In this document: one piece after another, positions 12,346 through 24,700 of the stretch
Position numbering within the stretch: position 1 is the first letter of the stretch
Layout: each line of letters opens with the position of its first letter
Source: Chionoecetes opilio
Taxonomy: Eukaryota > Arthropoda > Malacostraca > Decapoda > Majidae
Reading direction: 5' to 3'
Length of the DNA stretch: 64,000 bases
NCBI GenBank assembly: GCA_016584305.1
Contig: JACEEZ010016236.1
Span: 35,001 to 99,000, forward strand
Notes under the pieces: model-generated
Seen by the model: the letters and a program-made list of their open reading frames with translations, nothing else
Database searches by the model: none
Told to the model about the DNA's origin: nothing
Translations under genes and position numbers: made by a program

Positions 12346-12641
12346 ACTAACCTAACCTGGACATTGTTTACCTAACTGATCAAGTTATTGCTGGTATCTA
12401 ATCCCTGAATGCAGAAACACGGGTTAAAAGCTAATCAAATGTATATATTGGGTACTGTATAATCAAGATCAAGAACTGGAACTGTCGGCGAAAATTGGAG
12501 CACTCGCCGCCGTCGGCGAGAAATCCGATCGGGACAGTTCCAGGTACCGATTACATATGCACATGAACGGGCCACATGCTTAGGAACTTTATAGAGGCCA
12601 ATCACGGGCCATGTACACGGGGCTGCCTCTCCAGTGCTCAC

Positions 12642-12671
12642 CACTTCATTAGGCAGGTGGTGGGTGGCCAT
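12642..12671 (-). CDS. Candidate first coding exon of SRP14
   Basis: On the minus strand CCATGG gives a good start context; ten codons (MATHHLPNEV) run to a GTGAGC donor in phase 0, which fits the phase-0 entry of the 8135-8063 exon. Joining it gives LPNEVFMSELTLMF and a total of about 120 residues, a plausible length. Against it, known SRP14 proteins start with MVLLE-like residues, and the exon would lie 4.5 kb upstream across a LINE. Treat as tentative. Confidence 0.22.
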
Positions 12672-13210
12672 GGTGTGGTGTGTCGGCCTGCCAGCTGGGT
12701 GCTCCGTCACAAGTCACAACACAAGCAGAAGACACGCGCCACTTTCAGCAAGGCGTCACGGTGTCATAAAAAATTTTCTTCATGCTTTTAGCTACCCTAT
12801 ACAACACACATATTATGATCCTGTAGGTTGATAAACTACTTTATTTTTAGTGTTTTAATGCATAAGTGTTTTGTTTCAATCAGTATTTAGGTTTGTGTTT
12901 AGAGGGTGCCGTTGTGTAGGCAAAACTTGATAACAACAAGCCAGACGAAGACTTCTCTCAGCTGACTCAGTCAGGGCGTGTGCGAGGACCGAGTGGCTGT
13001 TGGATAACTTAGCACAGCACCACGGCACGTGAGTATAGTGTGATGACATCCCTTATGATTTAAGGTAAAAGTGGTACCATACAGAATACGTTACTAGGAG
13101 TGCTTGCCCGTAATCTCTTACATTATATTAGAATTAGAGGTAATAATGGGAACATTTGTAGGAAGAGGTTCCCAAAACGGTACCTGGAACGATTAAAAGT
13201 CACTCCGGTG

Positions 13211-14564
13211 TTGTTGTTGGGGGTTTGATGGGGCCGTGTAGGCTGTGGTGCCACAGCCTCTAGTGCCCCGAAGGTGCAGTATGCAGATGGGTTAGCAGGT
13301 TAGATCCTGTGCAGTTGGCCCGATTTGTGTAGGAAGGTCCTGGTGTGTTTGAGAATTTTGAATGCCAAGCCGGGGTCTGGAGAGCCACCCAGGAGGTCAG
13401 CTAGAGTTGGCCTGCGGAGGAGGAGTGGGGATAGTGATTGGAGGAGTGCCGTGCGATGGGAGTGGTGACGAGGACATTGCAGGAGGAGGTGTTCAGGTGT
13501 GTCCGGGTATGTGGGGCACCAGGGGCAGTGAGGGTCAGCTGTCATGCCCAGTTTGTGTAGGTGGGCGTTGAGGCGGGTGTGGCCAATCCGGAGTCTGGTG
13601 ACTGCGGTGTCCAGGGCACGGCTGGGGGAGTGGGTCCACCAGTGGTGTCGTGTGTCATGTCGTATACGTCCAAGTGAAGTGTACTGTAAGGCGTCAGTCA
13701 GTTCATTGTCCCAGTGTCGTTGCATGTAGTCTGAAGGTTAGTCAGTGAATCAGTCAGGTCTGTGGTCATGTCTATGGGAGAGGGGAGGGAGTGTGCCTCC
13801 GCTGCCGCCCCGTCGGCCACAGTGTTGCCCCTGACACCAATGTGGGAGGGAACCCACTGAAGGTGGATGACATGGCCAGAGGAGGATAAGTGAAGCAAGA
13901 GGTGGTGGATGTGAAAACAAAGGGCATGGTGAGTGATAGGGCGGTGACGTTGGAGAAGTTGGAGGGCTGTGAGGGAGTCAGTGAAAATGGTTACAGCACA
14001 GGAGGGGGGCACGGTGGTGGCATATTTGATGCCCTCCCTGATGGCAAAAAGTTCTGCCGTCAGGATGGAGGCAGTGGGTGGCAACCTCCAGGCGGTGGCA
14101 AGTGACCTAGCCGGGATGAACATGGCCGCACCTACAGACGGAGGGGCTGGCAGACGGGAGCCGTCGGTGTAAATGTGGAGGGAGTTATTGTAACGGGTGT
14201 GTAGGAGGGAGTAAAAAAGGTACCTGCCCTGCACCGGACAGGCAGCCTTGGACCATGGTGTAGGTGTGTGAAGGGACAGAGAAATTAGAGAAGAGAGAGG
14301 AAACCAAGGGCCCAGGGGAGAGGTCTTCTCCAGAGTGCAAAAGGAGGGGGGAGTCACCCGGATAGAAGCAAAGAAGGAGAGGGCTCGCTCTACGAAAGGT
14401 GTGTGGGCTTGATACGGCAGGGGGCCATGAAGTGGTTCCCTACCGTGTCGGAGGAGGAGGGAGTGGAGGGCATGGCAGCTAGGGGAGGAGGCAAGCTTGG
14501 TGTAGGTGCGGACAAGGAGGGTGGAGCGTCGGTGTGACAGGGAGGGGAGGGAGGATTCTGCCTG
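13211..14564 (-). mobile_element. 5'-truncated RNase H-bearing LINE with 14-bp target duplication
   Basis: The minus strand encodes the end of a reverse transcriptase protein, an RNase H domain and a C-terminal knuckle. Both borders carry AAGTCACTCCGGTG (13197-13210 and 14565-14578), a textbook target site duplication. The 3' end, at the low-coordinate side, finishes in a CAA-type repeat. This defines the insertion exactly. Confidence 0.9.
13300..14564 (-). pseudogene. LINE RNase H and zinc-knuckle region
   Basis: The upper part (14564 down to about 13698) gives HIYTDGS, AELFAIREGI, IFTDSLTALQ and WVPSHIGVRGN with VADGAA, the acidic and His residues of RNase H in order. After a frame change near 13700 the second part gives TRLRIGHTRLNAHLHK and CPWCPTYPDTPEHLLLQCP, the CCHC knuckle that ends I/Jockey-type LINE proteins. 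The stop is at 13300-13302. The catalytic reverse transcriptase core is missing. The knuckle is the same type as the fragments captured by elements A and B. Confidence 0.85.
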
Positions 14565-14689
14565 AAGTCACTCCGGTGTCGGGCGATTATTGGGAGCGCG
14601 TAAACAATGTCCCTGTCCCTTATTTGTCCGGGCGTGTTGGCAAAAACTGGGAGCGCGGCAATAAGGTCTCTATCCCTATTTGCCCGGGC

Positions 14690-15360
14690 GTGGAAAACAT
14701 TAGAACATTAGAAAATAAGGAAACTACAACAGGCCGTGAGACTTATACGAGGTATAAGGGTCGCGTATTTCCTTTATTCAACGCTGTTTGCAGTATTACA
14801 TATAAAAACATAAGAACATTAGAAAATAAGAAAGCTACAAGAGGCCGTGAGACCTACACGAGGTGTTTCTTGTTACTGTACACTACCTACATTAACCTTT
14901 CATCCCCATCCATTAATTTATTTAGCCTTCTTTTAAAGCTCCCTAATGACTATATGACTACTAAAATGACGCACTATATAACTACCTGTCTACTAAGTCC
15001 ATTAATTCCAATCATTTGCCACCTTATTTGTGAACCAGTTTTTCCCTATTTTTTTAAATGTATTTTTATCTACGCTTTGCCAGCTTGAATCTGTTACTTA
15101 CATTGAATCATTTTGGTCATCCTTCTCTGCACTGATTCTAACAAGGCTATATATCCATCCTGTAATATGGAGACCAAAATTGAACCACATAGTGTAGGTG
15201 AGGTCTAGAGCCAAATAAAGCTTTAGAATAACCTTAATTAGCACTTCTACTTTTCACACTCTGGTAATGAATCCTAACACCCTATTAGCTCTATTTCTAG
15301 CCTCAATACATTGTTTCCTAGGTCGGAGGTCTGGGCTCACCCTCACTCCCAGATCTTTCT
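14690..15360 (-). mobile_element. CR1-type LINE 3' fragment (antisense)
   Basis: Reading the minus strand from 15360 gives EGEKDLGVRVSPDLRPRKQC and RANRVLGFIT, then degraded sequence ending in the CR1 3' terminus (GAGGCCGTGAGA-type and TTCTAATGTTCTAATG-type repeats) near 14695-14740. A second 3' terminus at 14806-14870 shows that two fragments are stacked. It matches the better copy at 51283-52949. Confidence 0.75.
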
Positions 15361-15605
15361 CACCTTCAGATCTTTTCCAAAATATGGGAGTGCGAAAATA
15401 ATTTCCCTGTTCCTTATTTGCCAGGGCATGGTTCCAAAAAATGGGAGCGCGGCAATAAGGTCTCTCCCTTATTTGCCCGGGCGTGGAAAACATAAGAACA
15501 TTAGAAAATAAAGAAGCTACAAGAGGCCGTGAGACCTGCACGAGGTATTTCTTGTTCTTTACACTACCTACATTAACCTTTCTCACCTTCTGATCTTTTC
15601 AGCGA
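15361..15605. repeat. Rearranged repeat containing a third CR1 3' end
   Basis: Segments with GGGAGCGCGGCAATAAGG and TTATTTGCCCGGGCGTGG match 14640-14692, followed by another CR1 3' end at 15485-15590. The same composite unit (GC-rich block plus CR1 tail) therefore occurs at least twice within 1 kb. Confidence 0.65.
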
Positions 15606-15990
15606 TACGTTGATACTATATTATATAATTTACAATGCATGTCATGGGTGCCCTATTTGCAGAGCTGGGCAGTATTTAAATACAAATGTGTATTTAGAAA
15701 TGTATTTATAAAGACATTGGTTGCCATGTATTTAAATACAGTATCTAAATACTTTTATGAATATTTAAATACATTGTATTTAGATACACTTCATATAAAA
15801 ATGTTAATACTTTTTTATCAGTTAATTTGGACATAAACCCACCCAACTATCTGGCAACCCTGATGTTACAGTGAACCAGTGTTTACAATGGCAAGGAAAA
15901 GTCCTGATTTCAAGGAAATTTAGGCCTGAGAAGGAAATTTCTAAGGAAACCCAAAATCTAAGGAAATCATTGTGAATCATTGCAAAATCT

Positions 15991-16795
15991 AAGGATACAT
16001 TGCGTATGGTGTATCTATTACCTGGGTTTTTTTTTATGAATGTTGGTAGAAAAAACCCTGGTAATAGATACACCATACGCAATGTATCGCAGAAAAGATC
16101 AGAAGGTGAAAAAGATCTTGGAGTGAGGGTGAGCCCAGACCTCCGACCTAGGAAACAATGTATTGAGACTAGAAATAGAGCTAATAGAGTGTCAGGATTC
16201 ATTACCAGAAGTGTTAAAAGTAGAAGTGCGGAAGTTATTCTAAAGCTTTATCTGGCTCTAGTCAGGCCTCACCTAGACTATGCGGTTCAGTTTTGGTCTC
16301 GATATTACAGGATGGATATAGCCTTGTTAGAAACAGTACAGAGAAGGATGACCTAAACGATTCAAGGGATGCGTAACTTTAGTTATGAGAAGAGATTGAA
16401 GTTATTAAAATTACACTCACTCGAGAGACGCAGAGTAAGGGGCAATCTGATAGAAGCTTTTAAATGGATAAAGGGATTTAATGAAGGAGAGGTAGGAACA
16501 GTTCTTACGGCTTTTAACCAGGGTAGAACAAGAAGTAACGGATTCAAGCTGGAAAAGCGTAGATTTAGAAAGGAAATAGGGAAAAACTGGTTCACAAATA
16601 GGGTGGTGAATGAATGGAATGGTCTCAATAGACAGGTAGTTAGTGCGGAGTCATTAGGGAGCTTTAAAGAGGGGCTGGATAGGTTCATGGATGGGGATGA
16701 AAGGTGGATGTAGGTAGTGTTAGGTGACAGGAACTACCACGTGTAGGCCTCGCGGCCTCTTGTAGCTTCCTTATTTTCTTATGTTCTTAGAGTTT
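15991..16795 (+). mobile_element. CR1-type LINE copy with an inverted snap-back at its 5' end
   Basis: The sense sequence from about 16035 encodes VGRKNPGNRYTIRNVS, GVRVSPDLRPRKQC, LYLALVRPHLDYAVQFWS, a TAA stop at about 16354, then NFSYEKRLKLLKLHSLERRR and GKNWFTNRVVNEWN to a stop at 16711-16713. The tail has CTCTTGTAGCTTCC followed by TTATGTTC repeats. The first ~40 bases are present again in antisense at 15991-16029, forming a hairpin with 16050-16087. Confidence 0.85.
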
Positions 16796-17440
16796 CTTCC
16801 TATGTTCTAAAGTTTTTATGATAGTGGCTATATGGACTCATGGAGGAGATTTACTCTTCACAGCCAGGACAAAGTCGCTGGAGGTAAAGTCGTATGTAGT
16901 ACATGTGGAAGAATGGTGAGCCATTGGTTCACAATTCTCACCGCACACGAAATGGCAACTTTTATAATACTTTCCGGTGAAAAGATATACTTTTGGGTTC
17001 CTGGAGGTGAACAGTACGTACGTAGGCTATCTCTACTATATAGGCTACATATGCTGGAGCAGAAATTATACAGAAAATGCGAGCAGAATGACTACTCAAA
17101 AGTGATTTTGCCGGAAAACAAATATCAGATTGTTAAAGTGCGCATGGAAGTCTTTCAGAAAAAAATAGTCTCGTCAATAAATTAGCCGAGTAGCCAAATT
17201 CTTCTTCTTCTTCTTGTGATCTTTTCTGCTTATTATCGCTTTGTAGGTCGTCTGTCAAGCTCGGGGTCGAACTTGACACATTTCTTCCTTCTTTGCCCCT
17301 GTGTAGCCCTTTCTTTCCCTGCCACCTGTGGGGAGAGAAGGGGCACAACAGGGCAGTATAGACACAGACATAAGTCCCTCCTATACGTCTTCTACATTCC
17401 CACGCAATCTTTTTTCCCAGGCCTGCTTTAAAAACACCTT
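16796..17440. other. Unassigned interval after the CR1 copy
   Basis: A 117-codon open frame (16832-17185, +) has a CSTCG pair and a basic C-terminal helix but no recognisable family and no splice support. A CTT repeat sits at 17200-17214. Nothing else is evident. Confidence 0.3.
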
Positions 17441-17443
17441 AGT

Positions 17444-17686
17444 TATTACCTCCGCCAACGAAGTTGGAGGGGTTATGTTTTCACCCCGATCTGTCTGTCT
17501 GTCTGTCTGTCTGTTAGTGTACAGGATTTCTCGAAAAGTTACGAATAGATTTGGACCAAACTCGGTATACCAAGTCTATTTGGTATAAGGAAGAACTGAT
17601 TTAATTTTGGATATCTATTGACAACTGTTGCCATGGCAACCAATTGATGAAATATTCGGCCGGAGGTATGCGCTCATATTGAGTGC

Positions 17687-17730
<44 letters not shown>

Positions 17731-17854
17731 ATATATTTATATACAGGAGAACCTCGTTTATCCGGCACCCACGGGGGGGGGGAGCCATCCCCGGAAAAAT
17801 CATTTTGCCGTTTTTTTGAGAGTTACTCTTATGGAATCCCCCAAAAATCCCCCT

Positions 17855-17891
<37 letters not shown>

Positions 17892-18275
17892 CCCATCGCA
17901 AGGAACTGGCCGGGCACAACAAAAATGGGTCCCCAAAATCCGCTTAGTTGCCAGTCCCTATAAAGAAGACAAAAGGAAAAAAATAAAAAAAGGGGTGACC
18001 CCAATTTTTATTCGGGGGGTGTCTTGTTCTCTTTTTTTGAAAAGATGTAATCATGGGAAAAGGGGAAAAAATAAAAACAGGAAGAGAGTTCCGATTTATA
18101 GGGGAAAAAAAAAAAAAAAAAAAAAAAACCTGGGTCGAATAGTGCCGTTGTTTTGAGGCTGCCGTTGTTTTAAATCCCGGGTTTAAAAAACGAGGTTCTC
18201 CTGTATTATTATATAAAAATTTTATATAATTGATGAAATATTGGGGGCGGAGGTATGCGCTCTACTGAGTGCCCC
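17444..18275. repeat. Dispersed 'CCTCCGCC' repeat interrupted by (TA)n and element E1
   Basis: It starts with TTACCTCCGCCAACGAAG and a CTGT tetranucleotide run, and ends in GGCGGAGGTATGCGCTC, an inverted version of its start. The end motif occurs twice (17658-17676 and 18247-18263), on either side of the (TA)n tract and element E1, so the segment was partly duplicated around the insertion. Confidence 0.65.
17744..18203. mobile_element. Inverted-repeat element E1 (pogo/Tigger-like MITE)
   Basis: The ends are CAGGAGAACCTCGTTTATCC and the complementary AACGAGGTTCTCCTG, each bordered by TA. Inside are long poly-T and poly-A runs. It is about 460 bp and matches E2 at 26192-26642 nearly throughout. 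Confidence 0.9.
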
Positions 18276-18960
18276 CCCCCCCCCCCCCCCCCCCCCGCTA
18301 GTTTCTAAAAAATTTTTTCCTTCTCTTCTTTACTCCCAACAGTCCTAGCACAGTCGGGATTCCCCCCCACCTCGTTTTTCCTTTTATCCCTTTCACCGTC
18401 TCCTTCATCCTAATATGGGCTGATCAGCCCCCTCTCCTGCCATATCTCCACACTCTATTTCAAGTGTTCAATATTTTCCCCTTGTTTCCTCTCAGAAGCT
18501 ACAGGCCTGGTCCTGCCCCCCCCTACCCCTGCCTTCACCTCTAGTGTTCCTGTCCTTGCCTTCACCAAATCTGCTTCCCAATCACCTTGCCATGAAGTGC
18601 CTCGGCTTCCTTCTCTTTCCCCCACTACCATTTAACGTGGATTTACCCCCCATACCTGTCTCCACCTACTATCCCCTTGTCTTATATTTTTTCCTCCCTC
18701 GAATCCTTGGTTTTTATCCTTTTCCCGGTTTCTACTAGGGTTTTCCCCCCTTTTCCACCTCTATTCCTTTATCCATCTGGCTTTTCCCAAACCTCCTTCA
18801 GGGTCTGCTTCACCCCTATCCTCACTATCCCCCTTTTTTTTCAGGAGGTTAAAATTTCCCCTTTTAAAAACCTTTCCCTGCAGGGGCTCCACCCCCATCT
18901 CCTCGAATGGCTCCCAGCTGTGCTGGTTGGGGGTCCTAAGCCCCCTACCCCTATGTTTCT
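18270..18960. other. Poly-C run and pyrimidine-rich block
   Basis: A C run of more than 20 bases (18272-18296) leads into about 650 bp whose plus strand is overwhelmingly C and T. Open frames here reflect the composition (Pro, Leu, Phe, Ser) and are not supported as genes. Confidence 0.6.
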
Positions 18961-19796
18961 TGTCCTCTCTAGCTTAGTAATGTCCCCTTTTCCCCATAAT
19001 GGTTATCTCAGACCCTACAAAATTGGACTCATTCCTTTCCAAAAACTCCCACCTTCGATGTTCGGACAAAACAGTAACACCTCCAAAACAAACAGCTGCT
19101 GGAGTGGTCACAGAGCACGCGCAGGGTTTTAGGGCGGACTATTTCACCCTTACACACTGTATCCTATTATGGCTGGTTGTTTGCTCATTTTTCACTTTAT
19201 TGTTAAATATTAACCTGTATTTTTATATTGTTTTTATTCTATCAGTTTTAATTATAAATATACTTATCTATTTACTTGTATGGTAATATGAATGTACAAA
19301 TAGAATAAAGTGTGCTGTAGGTGTTCAGTAATAATACATATAGCATAACGATGTCCGAACTGGCCTCGAAGCAACCACATCTGCAAGATTATCCAAGAGC
19401 TTTGTCTTATCAATTTTGGAAGGCAAGACTGACATTTGGTTACGAATTCAGTCTTGCAGCAAATGAAATATGTTATTAAAAGAGAAGCTCTCATTCGGGT
19501 TGAATGCTCACGTCTCTGTATGGTCCCCTTGCCGCCCTTTCAGTCACACATTCCATAATGGAACCACGGTCGCCCCAACAATGCAATGAGTAGCGCCGAT
19601 GGAGAGAATGAGTCAAGTGAAGGATACGGATGGCGGTGGTATAAAGTGAGATTGGAACGAACGAAGGGTGGGTACGCAATGTGTATGAAGAATGGATAGA
19701 GAAGCAGATTAAGTAAAATGAGTGCTGGAACGGCAGATAAACTAGGTAACCTTGATGTGTGTGTTGAGGGGAAGAAAGGACTAGCAATACAGGGAG
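18961..19796. other. No supported feature
   Basis: AT-rich sequence with short open frames on both strands. None has splice sites, codon bias or family resemblance that I can support. Confidence 0.4.
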
Positions 19797-20010
19797 TTTC
19801 GTACACAAGTTGTTTCGTACCCAGGGTTTGTTAGTTGTTTCGTACACTGTTTTTGAGTTTTTTCGTAGATACCTGGTGTGTCGTTTCGTAACTAGTCATC
19901 AAGTTAAACTCTGAGCTGAGTGTACGAAACGACTATAGTTTCATATAGACTACGAAACAACTTTTTTAGGTGTACGAATCTACTTGTGTACGAAACAACT
20001 TATATACGAA
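19797..20010. repeat. Foldback repeat built from TTGTTTCGTAC units
   Basis: The left half carries GTTGTTTCGTAC-type motifs four times in forward orientation; the right half carries GTACGAAACAAC-type motifs about four times in reverse. The whole can fold on itself and looks like a small foldback element. Confidence 0.7.
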
Positions 20011-20170
20011 CTGACTGCATCCTCCTCTCATCAATGCTACGGAGAGGCAAAGATAAGGGACATTCGAGCACCGGTGTACTAGTGCGTGGAAAGCATGTAC
20101 TGTAGGTTGAAAAGTGAAATACATAAAGGTATAAGTGCAGTTTAGACCAATACAATACAACACAACCAAT

Positions 20171-20420
20171 CGGTGGTTTTAAGTATCCTGAACGTTTCGT
20201 TCTTATTATAAGGAGTATTTCTAACCCACACAAAAGCTGTCGGAAATGAAAAAATAACACATGGGGATCTGGGGGGGGGCGAAACCCCCCCCCAGTGAGG
20301 TTAGGTTACGTAATCAATGCCCGGGTTAGATTAGTTAACTAGCAGGGGATCTTGGGGGGGGCTTGGCCCCCCCCAGTTATGTCAGAAGAGTATTGGCCAA
20401 AAGGGAGTATTGGTTGAAAC
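20171..20420. repeat. Dispersed repeat R1, copy 2
   Basis: Same ordered blocks as 12090-12345, with expanded poly-G/poly-C runs (GGGGGGGGG..CCCCCCCCC) that form local hairpins. Confidence 0.85.
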
Positions 20421-20495
20421 TGCATATTTACCTAAAAGAGTATGTAGAGGATAAAGGAATGTGTGATTGGTGGACAAGGATGTCTGAGAAGAGTA

Positions 20496-21290
20496 CAGTC
20501 AAACCTCAATATAACGGACCTCGATGTAACGGGCTTCAGATATAACGGACTCCATTTGCGTATTTTTTTATATTTTTTTTTATAGCATATTAGACCGCTT
20601 ATCGCCGCTCGAATTGTCAACTCAACATAATTGTATTATTTTCTCATTTTACTTTGGAATGCTTGGGTTTTAAGGAGTTTTGATGTATCACATATTAAGA
20701 TATAATATTATAAGGAAGGAGCCTGTGTTGCTAGTGATTTAGTGGTACACGTAGAAGGTGTGTATTGTTTAAAATAGTGACTATTAGTGTTATGGCGTGG
20801 CCGCTGCTACGTCTCCCTGTCACCTCAACACCCTAAATCACCATTACCTAAGGTGACACGCAGTGCTACACTGACCTAAATAGTGACACATGTGTAGAAC
20901 TGCACTTCACAACCATAATATATATAATAATGAGCATTAGTCATGATAATAAGCAATACCTTTAGAAGCCACGGCTGAATCTGGCTCGTAGTAATTTGTT
21001 TACCTTTCACTAGAGCTTGAGCTTGACTAGCTACACGGTCTGGTTGTGTTTGTGATTATTTCTCATTTATTTCACGTGTAGGAGCGGACCAAATTCAGCA
21101 TGTAGTGCCAGTCACTGTTTACCTCCCAACATAGCTACACAGTCTGGTTGTGTGTGATTATTTCTCATTTATTTCACAATTTATTTATTTTAAATATATT
21201 TCTCCACCCTTGGGAAAATACCCTCGCTATAACGGACAATTGGCTTTAACGGACCACTCCTCCCCCCTTTAGTCCGTTATATCGAAGTTT

Positions 21291-21295
<5 letters not shown>
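20496..21295. mobile_element. Inverted-repeat element C (pogo/Tigger-like)
   Basis: The left end CAGTCAAACCTCAATATAAC follows TA; the right end has GTTATATCGAAGTTTGACT and runs into a (TA)n tract. TAACGGAC motifs recur just inside both ends. No transposase frame is present, so it is non-autonomous. Internally, a TAGCTACACGGTCTGGTTG..TTATTTC block is repeated (21030 and 21130). Confidence 0.8.
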
Positions 21296-21382
<87 letters not shown>

Positions 21383-21461
21383 ACGTATATATGTATATAT
21401 ATATATATATGTATACGTATATATGTATATATATATATGTATACGTATATATGTATACGTA

Positions 21462-21492
<31 letters not shown>

Positions 21493-21512
21493 AACATATA
21501 TATATATATGTT
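21290..21512. repeat. Long (TA)n / TATACGTATATATG microsatellite
   Basis: About 90 bp of pure TA is followed by TA interrupted by regular GTATACGTATATAT units, then TA again. Confidence 0.95.
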
Positions 21513-21726
21513 AGTGTAGCCAGGCACGATATTTTCTCTTAGGCAAACGAGATTGAAAGCAGTCAATCATTCTCCTTTTTTGAGATTATGATGCACGGTT
21601 TCTATTTGCCGGACAATTTTCTTGTGTTCTTCTGATAAGTTATTCAGAAGTTGTCCAATGGATAGCAACGTTTCTGAACTATCATGTTCCATATTCAGGC
21701 TTGATCTGAATTGTGAAGGCAGGGGA

Positions 21727-21770
<44 letters not shown>

Positions 21771-21774
<4 letters not shown>

Positions 21775-24700
21775 GGTGGCACTTAAAAATTGATTTTTAT
21801 TTTTAATGCGTGCGGGTGGTTTCTGGTTCCATTCCCGTAAAAAATAACGTATGCAAATTTGTTTGAAAAATATTAATATTTAAAGGTCGCGAATCGAGGT
21901 AAAAGTTGAGATTTTGGGGGCAAATTTCAAGATTATCAAATTCGTTTCTGACGTTGTTGTTACACTATAATTGGATGATTAAAAGGCATTTCTTAGTCAT
22001 TTTCTTATTGTTTATTGGTATTTCACTCAGTTTTGGTCACACCGGAATGCTGGTCTACTCCAGGTCCCCTCTCTTGCAGAGTATTAGCCCCTCATCGGGG
22101 GGGGGGGGGATCATGGGCAGTGGGCACCCATCTCTCACTCTATGTGGCCTGGTTAGCCAGTCGCAGTCGACTTGCGGGCGTCGGGGTACCGCTTCCTGTG
22201 GTCCTCAACGACCTGCAGGAGGAACTGGCGCTGTTCCTCGTCCTTCGTGAGGGCCTGGTTGTAGGCCTGCATCAGCGCCACACCGCGCTCGGCGAAGTCA
22301 TTCACCACCCGCAGCTCCCGGACTACACGAGCGGCGGCTTGGTAGCTGCTGTCCTCCTCCCAGTCGGCTGGATCCTTGTTGAGGAACCCCGCCTCCAGGT
22401 CGAGGATCTTGAAGAGCTGCTTGGACGACGGCGTGACGAAGCTCGCCACCGTCTTGGTCGCACAGGAGGAGCGGCGCTCTTGATGTCCACTGCGGACTTG
22501 CGGGGCGGGTCCTCGTCCTCCTCCTCCTCCTCCTGCAAGTCTATGGCCTGGACCATGTCTCGCTTGACCCCGAGGGGAAGGTCGGGGTCGAAGAGTGCCA
22601 GAGCCACCAGCCGCTCGCTCAAGTACCACAGGTGGCGGCCGAAGACCGGGACTGTCGCCTTCGACAGCTCCTTGTCGGGGTAGGCGCGGAGCGCGTTCAC
22701 GAAGGCCAGGTCCAGCGCCGGCGCAGCAGCGGCGAGTGGAGTCCGGAACCAGGCGGCGGCGTACGTGCGGACGACGATCAGCGCACAGCGCCTGATGCCC
22801 TGGGCTCGGCTGCCGTCAGCCGGAACTGCTCCCTGAAGAGGAAGACCTTCACAGCGTAGATGCCCTTTTGCCATCCACCTGGCCCGGTGGAAGCGGTCCG
22901 GGGCGGGAGAAGCGGATGCCGCGCTTCGGAACTCCGCCGAGAGCAATTACGCAGAGCTCCAGAAGTTCCCGGTAGTCGGCCCGGGGCTGGGCGTGGTCGA
23001 GGAAGCGGCGGAAGTTGACCAGCAGCTCGTCCCGCTCCGGAACGTCATCGGCGGTGAACGGCTCCGGCGTGGTCCTGTCGATGAACTCCCACCCGCCTTG
23101 GAACCTCTTGAACAGCTGGATGTCGGGGCCGCTCGAGACTCCAAGGCAGGTGGAGAAGGCCTTCTCCAGGACCAGCTCGTACACGTGGTGCCGGCAGGCC
23201 AGGTGGAGGACAGGCCGATCCAGCTTCTGCTCGATGAGGGTACAAGCCCCGTTCACCAGCCCGCTGTTCACCGCCGTGGTGTCGAAGCTGAGACCGCGGA
23301 CCCGCTCCTCCAGCTCCCAGTCCTCCAGCGCTGTGAGCACGGCCTGAGCGCAGTCCTGTGCTCGGCCGGACGGGAGCTTGGGGACGGTGAGGAGCTTGAC
23401 CACTCCGCCCCCCGACACCAGGACCGGGAGCCGGTAGACGCTCCCTCCCCCGCCATCGCTCTCCGGGACGATCTTTCCGTCCCAGTGGACGATGAGAACG
23501 GCGTCGGGGTTGAACCTGCTTGATCTCCTTGGCAGCCTCCTCTCGGAACTTCATCCGAGCGCGCCTGAAGGATTCGCGGTTCAGCACCAGCTCGGCGGGG
23601 TCGTGTCCTAAGTTCCGTGCTGCAGCTGACAACACGTGAACCGCATTGCGGTTGGACACCTTGGTCCGGTCGAGCGCGGCGGCCAGTTCACTGTTGAGGA
23701 CGGACTTTCGCACGCTCGCCCGCATGCGCTTCGGAGTATGTGCCGACATTGAGGGCCTCTCGTCGTCGCCATCGTTGAAGACGTTCCCTTCGTGTGCGCG
23801 CCGCAACGGCCGGGTAGGACTGTTGCCGGCACTGGCACTGGAGTCGGAAGAACTGCCCGAAAGCACAACGGACCGGTCAAGCTCAAGGCACACTTTCGCC
23901 TCCGCTTCCGCCCGCCGGCGATTCGTTGACTCCAACTTCTCCTTGACCTTCTTCTCTTTGACAGCAAGGGACATGTCTCGAGAACCGAGAGAACCGCGGG
24001 GCTCGTCCTCCCTTTGGGCCAGCAGGAAGGACCGTTCCTCTTCCTCTGTGAGGAGTGTAAGCGCATCTTGGTGCGCGATGTCGAAGAGGCGACGCAGGGA
24101 TGCGACGAATGCCTCTTCCCTCGCCACCTGGGTCGGCCCGCGCTTCGACTTGCTCTTCTTCAAGGAGACCCACTCATCGTAGAGTCGGATGAGTTTGTCG
24201 CGCGCCCGGTGGGCTGCCTGGACTGGAATGCGTGCCCGGGCCCAGAATGCGAGTACCTCATCGATCACCTTGGCCGCCGCGGGCTTCTTCTCGTGCTTCA
24301 GTTCCAAATGAAGGTGCAGGAACAGACGGAGAGCTTGTCCTCGTGTTGGGAGTCGGCTTCCCGTAAGTTCGTTCAGTGTACTATGTACAAGGTACACAGT
24401 CGTGTTTGACCTAGTCGTCGCCATCGCAACTCTGGGGAAACAGGAGAGGGGAAGGCTATTATTAGTCAATTTATAAAAATTTTATGTAATGCGTCAAAAG
24501 AAGAAACATGTCAAATGGATGAGGATGATTGGAAATTCCCTGAGGACAGCACTTTCTGGGCAACAAAAATGTAACAGAGCGAATAAAAAACGAACCAAAC
24601 TGTTATAGAGGCGTTGGTAAACAGTTTCTAAGAGCCCACGGTGCCACCGACACTCCTTTCCGTCGAAACGTGCACTAAGACTGAGCCAACCAACGGCAAA

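Larger units (their letters stand above)
11891..13196. other. Interval with a dispersed repeat and possible promoter-like sequence
   Basis: A dispersed repeat occupies about 12090-12345. A CpG-richer stretch at 12480-12730 contains a possible SRP14 first exon. Around 12930-13026 a GC-rich segment ends in CGGCAC|GTGAGT, which could be a non-coding first exon of a plus-strand gene. No frame with family resemblance is present. Confidence 0.3.

Noticed and set aside
16832..17185. 117-codon plus-strand frame after the CR1 copy
   Set aside because: No homology recognised, no splice sites, single-frame chance length in AT-rich DNA is possible.
18544..19132. Plus-strand Pro/Leu/Phe-rich frames
   Set aside because: Reflect strand-biased C/T composition, not coding.
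21246..21566. Ile-Tyr repeat frames on both strands
   Set aside because: Translation of a (TA)n microsatellite.
22015..24409. Several plus-strand frames of 75-222 codons
   Set aside because: Antisense shadows of the GC-rich transposase gene; GC-rich DNA has few stops in every frame.
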